Positions 24,901 to 31,337 of a stretch of DNA of 64,000 nt are shown one piece after another; positions within the stretch are counted from its first letter, which is position 1, and every line of letters starts with the position of its first letter. The DNA is from Aureimonas sp. Leaf427 (GTDB taxonomy: Bacteria; Pseudomonadota; Alphaproteobacteria; Rhizobiales; Rhizobiaceae): positions 117,262 to 181,261 of the forward strand of contig NZ_LMQW01000002.1 of the NCBI RefSeq assembly GCF_001425485.1, written 5' to 3'. Both the position numbers and the translations under genes were made by a program. The notes beneath the pieces were generated by a model, which was given only the letters and a program-made list of their open reading frames with translations, was not told the DNA's origin and did no database searches.

Positions 24901-26183
24901 CCGCCGTCGCCGCCGTCGCGCGGCCGCACCGGGGCGAGCTTGCCATCGTCGCCTATGTCGTGCCGTCCCGCCCGCAGGGCGAGGCGCTGCGGCCGGCCGA
25001 GCTGCGCGACGTCGTGGCGCTCTCGCTGCCCCATCACATGGTCCCGGCCGCGATCCTCGCCGTTCCCGCCCTGCCGATGACGGCCCATGGCAAGCTCGAC
25101 CTTCGCGCTCTGCCCGAGCCGCTCTTCGAGGAGGAGGCGCGCGATGCCACGCCGCCGCGCAACGCGCTGGACGAAGCCTTGCGCGATGTCTGGATCTCCG
25201 TGCTCGGCCTTGAGGCGCTCGGCCTTGAGGAGAACTTCTTCCGCATCGGCGGCCATTCGCTGATGGCGCTGCGCGTCGCCGCCGCCGTCAAGGCGCGGCT
25301 CGGCCTCGACATGCCGGTCGGCGCGCTCTTCCGCAACCAGACGATCCGCCAGCTCTCCGACGCGCTATCGGCCGGGGCTTGCGGTTCCACGTCGGGCTCC
25401 CCGGCGATCGCGCTGAACGGTCACGCGGGGGATCGGCCGGTCTTCGCCGTCCATGCCGTGGGCGGCAGCGCGCTCGTCTATTCCGGCCTCGCGCAGGCGC
25501 TGGCGGACGCGCGCCCGGTCTTCGGCCTCCAGGCCTCCGGCCTCGATGCCGGCGAGCCTCTCGCCCCCTCGCTGGAGGCGATGGCGCAAAGCTACGTCGC
25601 CGCGCTGCGCGGGTGCCAGCCGCAGGGGCCTTATACGCTGCTCGGCCATTCCTTCGGCGGCCTCGTCGCCTTCGAGATGACGCGGCAGCTGGAGGCCGCG
25701 GGCGAGCGTGTGGAGCGCCTCGTCATGCTGGACACGTCGAGCCCGGCGACGGAGGGGAGCCTCATGCCGCCCGCCGAACAGGCCCGGATGCTGCTCGCCG
25801 CCGAAAGCTCGGGCCTCGGGCTCGACATCGAGGAGGGCGCGCGGTCGCGGATCGAGGCCGTCATCGCCAACAATGTCGCGCTCGCCGCCGCCCATGCGCC
25901 GGGGCGGATCGAAGCGCCGCTCACCTATGTGGAAGCCATGCGCCACGAGGGCGACGCGGACCGCGCCGCCTATTGGCTCGCCCGCAGCCTCCGGCCCACG
26001 CCCGCCGCCCGCTCGGCCTGCGGTCACTTCGACATGCTGCGCCCGGAGCATCTCGGCCCCGTCCTCGCCGCCCTGTCGCCGGCGGACGAGGCGCCCGAGA
26101 CACCCGTCTCGGACGGTCTCTTCTCCGGTCCCTTCGATCGCCTCCCGCCGGGCAACGGAGAAGAAGCGGCCGATCTTCAGTAA
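18957..26183 (+). CDS. Two-module NRPS (C-A-PCP-C-A-PCP-TE)
   Basis: Up to 2408 residues. C1 about 40-450 (H169-H-L-I-A-D-G); A1 about 475-965 (T-S-G-S-T-G-R-P-K-G, Y-G-P-T-E); PCP1 (S1042 in G-G-H-S-L); C2 about 1100-1530 (H-H1233-I-V-S-D1237-G); A2 about 1555-2040; PCP2 (S2101); type I thioesterase about 2150-2390 (S2232 in G-H-S-F-G-G, later G-H-F-D). By hand alignment to GrsA the A-domain pockets read D-V-G-S-M-G-M-I-D and D-V-G-A-M-G-M-I-D, nearly identical and unlike codes I know. No epimerase or methyltransferase is seen. C1 at the N-terminus suggests it accepts an acyl group, probably from the PKS; TE then releases an acyl-dipeptide. Start 18957 gives ATGA coupling to the MATE gene; ATG 19023, 22 codons in, begins the conserved part and is equally possible. 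Confidence 0.95.
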   Translation: MTRALLRPALLSSAPLAPSETRMFLDPTETFAVPREPQDGFALSHAQRGVWLDAKMIGRPQAYQIGSLAEIAGPVDPALAQEALRLVMSRHDALRLRIDADEPRQRFEPLDTAPFHLIDLSGVAEPDAAAAAHLSAIQAAGFPLGPAPLFRLDLLKLAPDRWHLILLAHHLIADGVSIALAQRHWLEAYNRLFAGEEAGGTEARSSYAPVVAEDAAYEASARHGEDLDYWAKRLSPRPGLVFENRPAPQGHAPFDGAPRAGLLVAPETAARFEAAARTAGTTLHRALVATLALALSRRYDRTDLALGMALHRREHATRDTIGMLAGMIAVRCAADPACTLLANVQRIAADLDADLRRQRAPIDAIGRRLAAEAGSAEAGRGLFDVAVTIMPAAAGALPALGGGATIRSRPIRAPEETPLAVYINELAGGGLSVQFGFNPDILASEEVERLEAGFRDMLEAFAARPERRLSALPRLTREEDAAIAEWSEGTALDVPQATLHGLFQARAAEDPDAPALLSDEGAMSYGELDRAATALAARLGQAGIAPGSVVGVLVERSMTSSLAAMAILKAGCVYLPLDPVYPDERLHGMIEDAQARAVLTTGEGAGRVPDGVMAIGLGAIELGTAGLGATDPAADHPPVDDGARSPEDLAYIVFTSGSTGRPKGVAMSHGAAVNLAFARQEHDPIGRGDRVLAAISVGFDVSIGQLLLPLLSGAAVVVAGEIRGLSPEAFWAFMVRHGVTHVNSVPSFLESVLPGTPGSTALKQVMLGGEGLSGALAAKLRTALGVPVVNMYGPTETCIDATAFPVPASGFEAAPILPIGRPLPNYATHVLDAALKPVAIGAEGELFIGGAGLAEGYLGPRALTQERFVETPLQGRLYRTGDRALWREDGQIAFLGRTDAQVKIRGFRVEPGEIEVVLRGHQALAQAAVVARPDARGAMRLLAYGVPAEGAAPPGVEALRAHLAARLPAHMVPAEILLVDALPLTPNGKLDARALPEPGARAGTGRAPETATERLLAESYAALLGVAGVDVEAHFFELGGHSLLATQLASRLRAALGVELPIRTLFETPRILDLAPRIDALLAEGGARPAAGAPLVARPRPARLPLSHAQERLWFLDRLERDSPAYNIPTALRLDGDLDAGALEAAFAALVERHEILRTRFAEIDGAPAQIVMDTRAVPFALEDLTGGREAETVALLEAEARRPFDLERDPLLRVRLLRLAPQAHVCLLTLHHIVSDGWSSSILVTELAALYEAARAGRPAGLAPLAIQFADFALWQREALGEAELAGQTAFWREALAGAPDALTLPLEHPRPATRSFIGRSQSVALPADVSQALVQFAHLSGATPFIVLLSAFAALLSRWSGQEDVVIGAPIANRRQAETEGLIGFFVNTIALRADLSGAPSLAELTERMRARSLDAYAHQDLPFERLVDALKPARDPGLHPVFQTMFVLQNAPEGRYETGSLAISPVVQPESVAKFDLTLTLSETPDGFAGALTYAADLFSPALVARMAAEFERLVRAALEDPGRDLAAIPLVSEDEELRLIAEGEGIRRPVAVDTVPALFEAEVRRRPGGEAVAHGATRLDFAALNARANRLAHALIAAGIGPERTVGVILPRSEALVVAALAILKAGGVYVPLDPAYPAERIAAILATAAPALVLAAPETRGALPEGTAVLDLAAFDGAAFPDRDPTDRDRTAPLSAENLAYVIHTSGSTGRPKGVAVSHGALVHLADARKAHDPIGPGDRVLAALSIGFDVSVGQLVTPLLSGATVVVSPDLGTLGGAGFWSLLEAERITHLNAGPAFLGAALDAAPPKLSLKRLMLGGEGFSTALARRLLAALPGTEVFNMYGPTEACIDATAYRATGQETGAFLPIGRPLPNYRVHLLDAALRPVAPGLAGEIHIGGPTLARSYVGDPAETEARFVADPFGAPGDRLYRTGDLARRNAAGEIEFLGRIDAQVKIRGVRIELGEIEAVLRRHPAVAAVAAVARPHRGELAIVAYVVPSRPQGEALRPAELRDVVALSLPHHMVPAAILAVPALPMTAHGKLDLRALPEPLFEEEARDATPPRNALDEALRDVWISVLGLEALGLEENFFRIGGHSLMALRVAAAVKARLGLDMPVGALFRNQTIRQLSDALSAGACGSTSGSPAIALNGHAGDRPVFAVHAVGGSALVYSGLAQALADARPVFGLQASGLDAGEPLAPSLEAMAQSYVAALRGCQPQGPYTLLGHSFGGLVAFEMTRQLEAAGERVERLVMLDTSSPATEGSLMPPAEQARMLLAAESSGLGLDIEEGARSRIEAVIANNVALAAAHAPGRIEAPLTYVEAMRHEGDADRAAYWLARSLRPTPAARSACGHFDMLRPEHLGPVLAALSPADEAPETPVSDGLFSGPFDRLPPGNGEEAADLQ

Positions 26184-26232
26184 GAGGACAGGCGCCTCTT
26201 CGCCCGCCCTTCGAACCGTCGAGCGAACCCGG

Positions 26233-26255
26233 CGGATGCCGGCGCCCGGCATCCG
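26233..26255. terminator. Perfect 10-bp hairpin between NRPS and tetR
   Basis: CGGATGCCGG (26233-26242), loop CGC, CCGGCATCCG (26246-26255). It is the strongest simple hairpin of the biosynthetic region, placed in the 81-bp gap between the convergent NRPS and tetR ends, so it can end both transcripts. No T-run follows on either strand, which is common in high-GC genomes. Confidence 0.7.
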
Positions 26256-26264
26256 ACCGGCGTC

Positions 26265-26888
26265 TCAGCTTGTCAGAAGCCCTTCGAGCACCTTCACCGT
26301 GTCGTCGATCTCGGCCTCGATCCGGGCGCGGGGGAAGCCGGCGCTGGCTTTGACGCCGACGGAGTGGAGGGTCGCGATCACGAGATTGGCGTAGCAGCGG
26401 GCCTTGGCGCCGCCGGGATCGGAGGCGATGCGCTCGCTCGCCCAGGTCTCGATGCGACGCTGTTCGCGATCGACCAGATTGCGCAGGACGGCTTTCGCGT
26501 CGTCGTGGGCATTGGCCTCGGCCGCGAGAACGCAGGCGATGAGGCAGCCGCGGGGCCGTTCGTGATCGTAGAGAAAGCCGACGATGACGTCGCGCAGGGA
26601 CGGCTCCTTCCGTCCCTCGCCGGACCCGTCGGGAAGGCCGAGCATGGCGATCTTCTCGTAATAGCGCTCCACGGCCTGGAAGAACAAAGCCCGCTTGTCG
26701 CCATAGGCGGCATAGAGGCTGGGCCGGTTGATACCCATGGCCTGCGTCAGGGCGTCGAGATCGGCGCCCTCGTAGCCGTTCTCCCAGAACACGTCGACGG
26801 CGCGATCGAGGGCCGTGTCGATGTCGAACGACCGGGGGCGGCCACGCTTCTTCCGTATCTCGATCACCCCGCCCAAAACGGCCTCCAT
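26265..26888 (-). CDS. TetR-family transcriptional regulator
   Basis: A 207-residue repressor. A basic G-R-P-R leader precedes the TetR helix-turn-helix (D-L-D-A-L-T-Q-A-M-G then N-R-P-S-L-Y-A-A-Y-G-D-K, about residues 40-66). The ligand domain carries R-G-C-L-I-A-C, a two-cysteine stretch seen in several TetR proteins that sense electrophiles. The ATG at 26888 has no ribosome-binding site, and GGAGG lies at its first codons (26886-26882). A TTG start at 26876, five bases after that GGAGG, is therefore a serious alternative. It is divergent from the AcuI-type gene, the usual arrangement for a repressor of that gene and comparable to AcuR-acuI, although overall similarity to AcuR is low. The 11-mer at 26900-26910 lies just upstream. 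Confidence 0.88.
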   Translation of the reverse strand: MEAVLGGVIEIRKKRGRPRSFDIDTALDRAVDVFWENGYEGADLDALTQAMGINRPSLYAAYGDKRALFFQAVERYYEKIAMLGLPDGSGEGRKEPSLRDVIVGFLYDHERPRGCLIACVLAAEANAHDDAKAVLRNLVDREQRRIETWASERIASDPGGAKARCYANLVIATLHSVGVKASAGFPRARIEAEIDDTVKVLEGLLTS

Positions 26889-27296
26889 GTTAATTTACTC
26901 GATAGTACATAATGCGCTTGACGGCGGCAATATCCTCCTCCCATAGTGTATCACGCAGTACAGAAATAGGAGGCTGTGCGGCGCGGTGCGGGGTCCGGGC
27001 GATCCTGCGCGAAAGGGGGGAGGAATCGTCCATGGTTGGACATGGTGCCGACGGCCGAAATCCGTTTCCGGCAGTATCGGGCGGCGACAAGCCCATCATC
27101 CTCATCGAGATCGACAGACCGCTCCGCCATCGCGGGGCGCCTTCAACGCGGCCCGGTCCATCCGGGCGCGGCCGGCGGACCATGCCGGCGACATCCTGAC
27201 CATCGACGTCCGGCGGGGACGTCCGGCGGGCGGCGACGGCCCTTCGAGGTCGTCGCGATCCGGCGACACCACACGGCAACGACAAGGAAACATCCC
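26889..27296. other. Divergent tetR/acuI intergenic region
   Basis: About 408 bp. The first 90 bp beside tetR are AT-rich and hold CGATAGTACAT (26900-26910), with related stretches TAGTGTATCA and CAGTACAGAA near 26945-26966. GGGGGGAGGA precedes an ATG at 27032 whose start is inside a small inverted repeat (GTCCA-TGGT-TGGAC, 27028-27041). That frame runs 55 codons to 27199 but becomes Arg/Pro-rich, so I do not call it a gene. A promoter for acuI should lie in this region. Confidence 0.5.
26900..26910 (+). promoter_or_regulatory. Copy 2 of the 11-bp motif, candidate TetR operator
   Basis: CGATAGTACAT lies 12 bp upstream of the annotated tetR ATG (24 bp upstream of the alternative TTG). TACT-CGAT-AGTA overlaps it, giving 4-bp inverted arms. 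Its position over the tetR leader suits autorepression. The same 11-mer occurs in the PKS promoter region at 9910-9920. Confidence 0.45.
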
Positions 27297-28280
27297 ATGG
27301 CCTTCAAGGCGCTCCTGGCGACGAAGTCGGGCGAGACGATCTCAAACGACGTGGTGGCGTTCGACGAAGCCGACCTGATGCCGGGCGACGTCACGGTCGC
27401 GGTGGATTATTCGACCGTGAACTTCAAGGATGCCATGGCGCTCGGCGGGCGCAACATCATCCGCACCTATCCGCTGATCGCGGGCATCGACCTCGCCGGC
27501 ACGGTGGAGGCCTCGACCTATCCCGGCATCGCCGTCGGCGACCGCGTCGTCGCCAACGGCTGGGGCCTGAGCCAGACGCATCACGGCGGCTTCGCCCAGA
27601 AGGCGCGGCTGAGCGGCGACTGGCTGGTCAAGCTGCCGGAGGCGCTGTCCACCAAGAACGCCATGGCGATCGGCACGGCGGGCTACACGGCCATGCTGAG
27701 CGTGCTGGCGCTGGAGCATGGCGGCCTCACGCCGGACCGGGGCGACATCCTGGTGACAGGCGCCAGCGGCGGCGTCGGTTCGATCGCCATCTCGCTCCTG
27801 TCGGATCTCGGCTACCGGGTCGTCGCCTCGACGGGCCGGCCGGAGGAGACCGACTATCTGCGCGCCCTCGGCGCGGCCGAGGTCATCGATCGCAGGACGC
27901 TGTCGGAACCGGGCGCGCCGATCGGCGGCGAGCGCTGGGCGGGCGCGGTCGATTCGGTGGGAAGCCACACGCTGGCGAACGTTCTGGCGCAGACGAAGTA
28001 TCGCGGCGTCGTGACGACCTGCGGCCTCGCGCAAGGGGCGGACCTTCCCGGCAGCGTCCTGCCCTTCATCCTGCGCCACGTGACCCTGGCCGGCATCGAC
28101 TCGGTCAACGCGCCGCAGGCGGAGCGCATCCGGGCCTGGGCGCGTCTCGCCGAAGGTCTCGACCTTAGCAAGCTGACGCGGACCGAGACGGTCGTGACGC
28201 TGGCCGACGTGACCGGCGTGGCCGGCGAAATCCTGCAGGGCAAGATCCGAGGACGGACGGTCGTCGACGTGAACGCCTGA
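27297..28280 (+). CDS. acuI: AcuI/YhdH-type acryloyl-CoA reductase (MDR superfamily)
   Basis: A 327-residue zinc-free medium-chain reductase. It follows E. coli YhdH/AcuI closely by eye: Y-S-T-V-N-F-K-D-A in the catalytic half, I-A-G-I-D-L-A-G-T-V, N-G-W-G, G-D-W-L-V, the NADPH-binding G-A-S-G-G-V-G (155-161), W-A-G-A-V-D-S-V-G and G-R-T-V-V-D-V-N at the end. AcuI enzymes reduce toxic acryloyl-CoA to propionyl-CoA with NADPH in the cytoplasm. The start at 27297 has AAGGAAA about 7 bases upstream; longer in-frame readings are not protein-like. It is divergent from the tetR gene, and a TTCG-loop hairpin follows its stop. With prpE downstream it fits acrylate or 3-hydroxypropionate metabolism. 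Confidence 0.85.
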   Translation: MAFKALLATKSGETISNDVVAFDEADLMPGDVTVAVDYSTVNFKDAMALGGRNIIRTYPLIAGIDLAGTVEASTYPGIAVGDRVVANGWGLSQTHHGGFAQKARLSGDWLVKLPEALSTKNAMAIGTAGYTAMLSVLALEHGGLTPDRGDILVTGASGGVGSIAISLLSDLGYRVVASTGRPEETDYLRALGAAEVIDRRTLSEPGAPIGGERWAGAVDSVGSHTLANVLAQTKYRGVVTTCGLAQGADLPGSVLPFILRHVTLAGIDSVNAPQAERIRAWARLAEGLDLSKLTRTETVVTLADVTGVAGEILQGKIRGRTVVDVNA

Positions 28281-28287
28281 CGCGAAC

Positions 28288-28312
28288 GGCCGGGTGCTTC
28301 GGCATCCCGGCC
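28288..28312 (+). terminator. Hairpin with TTCG loop after acuI
   Basis: GGCCGGGTGC, loop TTCG, GCATCCCGGCC: ten pairs with one bulged T and a stable UUCG-type tetraloop, starting 8 bp after the stop. It is a likely terminator or attenuator separating acuI from the SDR gene. Confidence 0.55.
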
Positions 28313-28373
28313 CCCGGCACGAGGGCATCACGGAGAAAAAGACCGGACCTGCAGAGTGTGGGAGGAGAACACG

Positions 28374-29159
28374 ATGCGACTGAGAAACAAGGTAGCCGTC
28401 ATAACGGGGGGAGATAGCGGGATCGGACTGGCATCGGCCACGCTGTTCCGCGCGGAGGGCGCCAAGGTCGCCATCATCAGCAACAATGCCAGGACGCTCG
28501 CTGCCGCACAGGCGCATCTCGGCGCGGAGGTGCTGGCGATCGAGGCGGATGTCACGGTGCCGGAAACGCTGACCGCGGCCATGGAGCGGATCGGCCAGCG
28601 CTTCGGCCATGTCGATGTGCTCCTGCCGGCCGCCGGCATCGCATCCCCGAGCCCGCTCGGCGCGACGACGGCGCAGACCGTCGACCGCGTGCTCTCGATC
28701 AATCTCTCTGGCACCTTCTACACGGTGCAGGCCGCGCTGCCCTACCTGCGCCCGGGCGCCTCGATCATCCTCATGGGATCGATCATGGGCTCGATCGGAC
28801 CCGCCGGCCTCTCGATCTACGCGGCGAGCAAGGCCGGGATCGTCGGCATGGCGCGCTCCATGGCCTGCGAGCTGACGCCGAAGGGCATCCGCGTCAACAC
28901 GATCGTGGCGGGCGCGACGGAGACGGCCATCTGGAACGGCCTCGCCGATACGCCCGTCGAGGCGCGGCAGATGATGGACGGCATCGCCAAGACCGTTCCG
29001 ATCGGGCGGCTGAACACGACCGAGGAGGTCGCGGAGGTCGCGCTGTTCTTCGCCTCCGACCAGTCCAGAACCGTCCATGCCGCGGAGCTGGTCGTCGACG
29101 GCGGCTGCGTCGGGGCGCCGGCCGGCCGCATCGATCAGGCAGAGGCTCAGGCGGCTTAG
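28374..29159 (+). CDS. Short-chain dehydrogenase/reductase
   Basis: A 261-residue classical SDR of the FabG-like group. It has the nucleotide motif T-G-G-D-S-G-I-G (11-18), D59-V for the adenine ring, a variant A-A-G loop (P-A-A-G, 86-89), and the catalytic set S136, Y149-A-A-S-K153. N-T-I-V-A-G-A-T-E-T follows the active site. It interconverts an alcohol and a ketone or aldehyde with NAD(P)H; the substrate cannot be read from sequence. GGGAGGAG sits ideally before the ATG at 28374, and six codons upstream in frame are dismissed. Flanking hairpins (28288-28312 and 29246-29273) suggest its own transcript or attenuated read-through. Context suggests a hydroxy-acid or alcohol intermediate of the surrounding catabolic set. 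Confidence 0.88.
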   Translation: MRLRNKVAVITGGDSGIGLASATLFRAEGAKVAIISNNARTLAAAQAHLGAEVLAIEADVTVPETLTAAMERIGQRFGHVDVLLPAAGIASPSPLGATTAQTVDRVLSINLSGTFYTVQAALPYLRPGASIILMGSIMGSIGPAGLSIYAASKAGIVGMARSMACELTPKGIRVNTIVAGATETAIWNGLADTPVEARQMMDGIAKTVPIGRLNTTEEVAEVALFFASDQSRTVHAAELVVDGGCVGAPAGRIDQAEAQAA

Positions 29160-29245
29160 CGCCTTAGCGGGCTTGTCGGCCCGAACGGCTCGGGAGCGCG
29201 CCGCAAGGGGCGTCGAGCCGGACGCAAGACTGACGCAAGCCCGGC

Positions 29246-29273
29246 GTTTCCCGGCGCAGCCGTGCCGGGAAAC
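29246..29273 (+). terminator. Perfect 10-bp hairpin between SDR and prpE genes
   Basis: GTTTCCCGGC (29246-29255), an 8-base loop, GCCGGGAAAC (29264-29273). It lies 87 bp after the SDR stop and 89 bp before prpE. The prpE promoter should then lie in 29274-29350. Confidence 0.6.
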
Positions 29274-29362
29274 CATGGCCGGACAGACATCACCAAGACG
29301 ACAGGGGTGCCGCCTTCGCGGCCCGCGGCTCTGCGCATGACCTTCCGGGGAGGAGGTGTGAC

Positions 29363-31276
29363 ATGACGACCTACAACGAGTTCTATCGCCGTTCGATCGA
29401 GGAACCGGATGCGTTCTGGACCGAACAGTCCGCGCTGATCGACTGGCAGCAGCCCTTCGACAGGGTCTGCGACTACGACAGGCCGCCCTTCGCCAAGTGG
29501 TTCGTCGGGGGGCGGACCAACCTCTGCCACAATGCCGTCGACCGGCACCTGGAGGCGCGCGGGGACCAGGCGGCGCTCGTCGCCGTCTCCAGCGAGACGG
29601 GCGGGGAGACGACCTTCACCTATCGCGATCTCCATGCCGAAGTGCAGACCATGGCCGCGATCATCCGCTCGCTGGGCGTGACGAGCGGCGACCGGGTGCT
29701 CATCTACATGCCGATGATCCCGGAGGCCGTGTTCGCCATGCTGGCCTGCGCGCGCATCGGGGCGGTCCATTCGGTCGTCTTCGGCGGATTTGCCAGCGCG
29801 AGCCTCGCCAGCCGCATCGACGACGCCAAGCCCAGCCTGATCGTCAGCGCCGACGCGGGGTCGCGCGGCGGCCGGATCATCGCCTACAAGCCGCTTCTCG
29901 ACGAGGCCCTCGAGCTCGCCTCGATCGCGCCGCCGAAGGTTCTCATCGTCGATCGGGGCCTTGCCGAGGCGCCCCTGCGCGCGGGACGCGACGTCGCCTA
30001 CGCCGTCCTTCGCAAGCTCTTTCTCGGCGCGAGCGTCCCGTGCGTCTGGCTGGAATCGAACGCTCCCAGCTACACGCTCTACACCAGCGGCACGACGGGC
30101 ACGCCGAAGGCGGTGCAGCGGGACACCGGCGGCTATGCCGTGGCGCTAGCGGCCAGCATGAAGCACATCTTCCGCGGCGCGCCCGGCAAGACCTTCTTCT
30201 GCACGAGCGACATCGGCTGGGTCGTCGGCCACAGCTACATCGTCTACGGCCCGCTCGTCGCGGGCATGACGACGATCCTCTACGAGGGCCTGCCGACGAA
30301 GCCGGACGCGGGCATCTGGTGGAGACTGGTCGAGGCCTACGGCGTCTCCGGCATGTTCAGCTCCCCGACCGCCATCCGGGTGATGAAGCAGCACGAGAAC
30401 GAGCCGATCTTCGACTACGACCTGTCGAGCCTCGAAAATCTCTTCCTCGCCGGCGAGCCGCTCGACGCGCCGACGGCCGAATGGATCGCCGACGCGCTGG
30501 GCAAGCCGATCATCGACAATTACTGGCAGACCGAATCCGGCTGGCCGATCCTGACCCTCGCCAACGGCGTCGAGCAGAAGGGCACCAAGTTCGGCTCGCC
30601 GGGCCTGCCGATGTACGGCTACGGCGTGCGCCTGATCGACGAGGCCGGGGAGGAGATCACCGAGGCCGGCCGCAAGGGCCTGATCGTCATCGACGGGCCG
30701 CTTCCCCCCGGCTGCATCCAGACGGTGGCCGACGACGACGCGCGCTTCGTCGCGACCTACTGGTCGACGATGGAGGGACGCCACGTCTATTCGACCTTCG
30801 ACTGGGGCGTGCGCGACGAGGACGGCTACTACTTCCTTCTCGGACGGGCCGACGACGTCATCAACACGGCGGGCCATAGGCTCGGCACGCGCGAGATCGA
30901 GGAGAGCATCCTCGGCCATTCCAACGTCGCCGAGGTCGCGGTCGTCGGCGTCGGCGATGCGCTGAAGGGCCAGGTCGCCGTCGCCTTCGTCACTGTGAAG
31001 GACCCACGCGCGATCGCCGGCGCCGAGGGTGCGGCCCGGCAGAGGCAGGACATCCTGAAGCGGGTGGAGCGCACGCTCGGCGCGATCGCGCGTCCGGCGG
31101 AGGTCCATTTCGTGGCGGCGCTTCCCAAGACGCGGTCGGGCAAGCTCCTGCGCCGGACGATCCAGGCGATCTGCGAGGGCCGCGACCCCGGCAACATCAC
31201 GACGATCGAGGACCCCGGCGTCCTCCAGGCGATCGCCGAGGCCGTCCATCCACCGGCCCCGGCAGGGCGGCGATAG
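29363..31276 (+). CDS. prpE: Propionyl-CoA synthetase PrpE (acyl-CoA ligase)
   Basis: A 637-residue acyl-adenylate-forming ligase that follows E. coli PrpE almost end to end. It has the N-terminal Y-N-E-F-Y-R-R-S-I-E-E-P-D-A-F-W, T-N-L-C-H-N-A-V-D-R, the ATP loop Y-T-S-G-T-T-G-T-P-K, D-N-Y-W-Q-T-E-S-G-W, and catalytic K594 in S-G-K-L-L-R-R-T. It makes propionyl-CoA (or acryloyl-CoA from acrylate, as shown for a marine roseobacter PrpE) from acid, ATP and CoA, with AMP and pyrophosphate released. GGGGAGGAGG precedes the ATG. No 2-methylcitrate genes are near, so propionyl-CoA is presumably handled elsewhere. Its grouping with AcuI suggests acrylate to acryloyl-CoA to propionyl-CoA. Confidence 0.93.
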   Translation: MTTYNEFYRRSIEEPDAFWTEQSALIDWQQPFDRVCDYDRPPFAKWFVGGRTNLCHNAVDRHLEARGDQAALVAVSSETGGETTFTYRDLHAEVQTMAAIIRSLGVTSGDRVLIYMPMIPEAVFAMLACARIGAVHSVVFGGFASASLASRIDDAKPSLIVSADAGSRGGRIIAYKPLLDEALELASIAPPKVLIVDRGLAEAPLRAGRDVAYAVLRKLFLGASVPCVWLESNAPSYTLYTSGTTGTPKAVQRDTGGYAVALAASMKHIFRGAPGKTFFCTSDIGWVVGHSYIVYGPLVAGMTTILYEGLPTKPDAGIWWRLVEAYGVSGMFSSPTAIRVMKQHENEPIFDYDLSSLENLFLAGEPLDAPTAEWIADALGKPIIDNYWQTESGWPILTLANGVEQKGTKFGSPGLPMYGYGVRLIDEAGEEITEAGRKGLIVIDGPLPPGCIQTVADDDARFVATYWSTMEGRHVYSTFDWGVRDEDGYYFLLGRADDVINTAGHRLGTREIEESILGHSNVAEVAVVGVGDALKGQVAVAFVTVKDPRAIAGAEGAARQRQDILKRVERTLGAIARPAEVHFVAALPKTRSGKLLRRTIQAICEGRDPGNITTIEDPGVLQAIAEAVHPPAPAGRR

Positions 31277-31337
31277 CGCGGAAGACGCCGCCGCCCCGCA
31301 TGGGCCTTGAACCGACATGACAAAAGGGGAGGACGCC

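Noticed and set aside
20508..25256. Long minus-strand frame opposite the NRPS
   Set aside because: Low-complexity Arg/Glu/Gly composition, no motif, and fully inside a gene with intact catalytic motifs on the plus strand.
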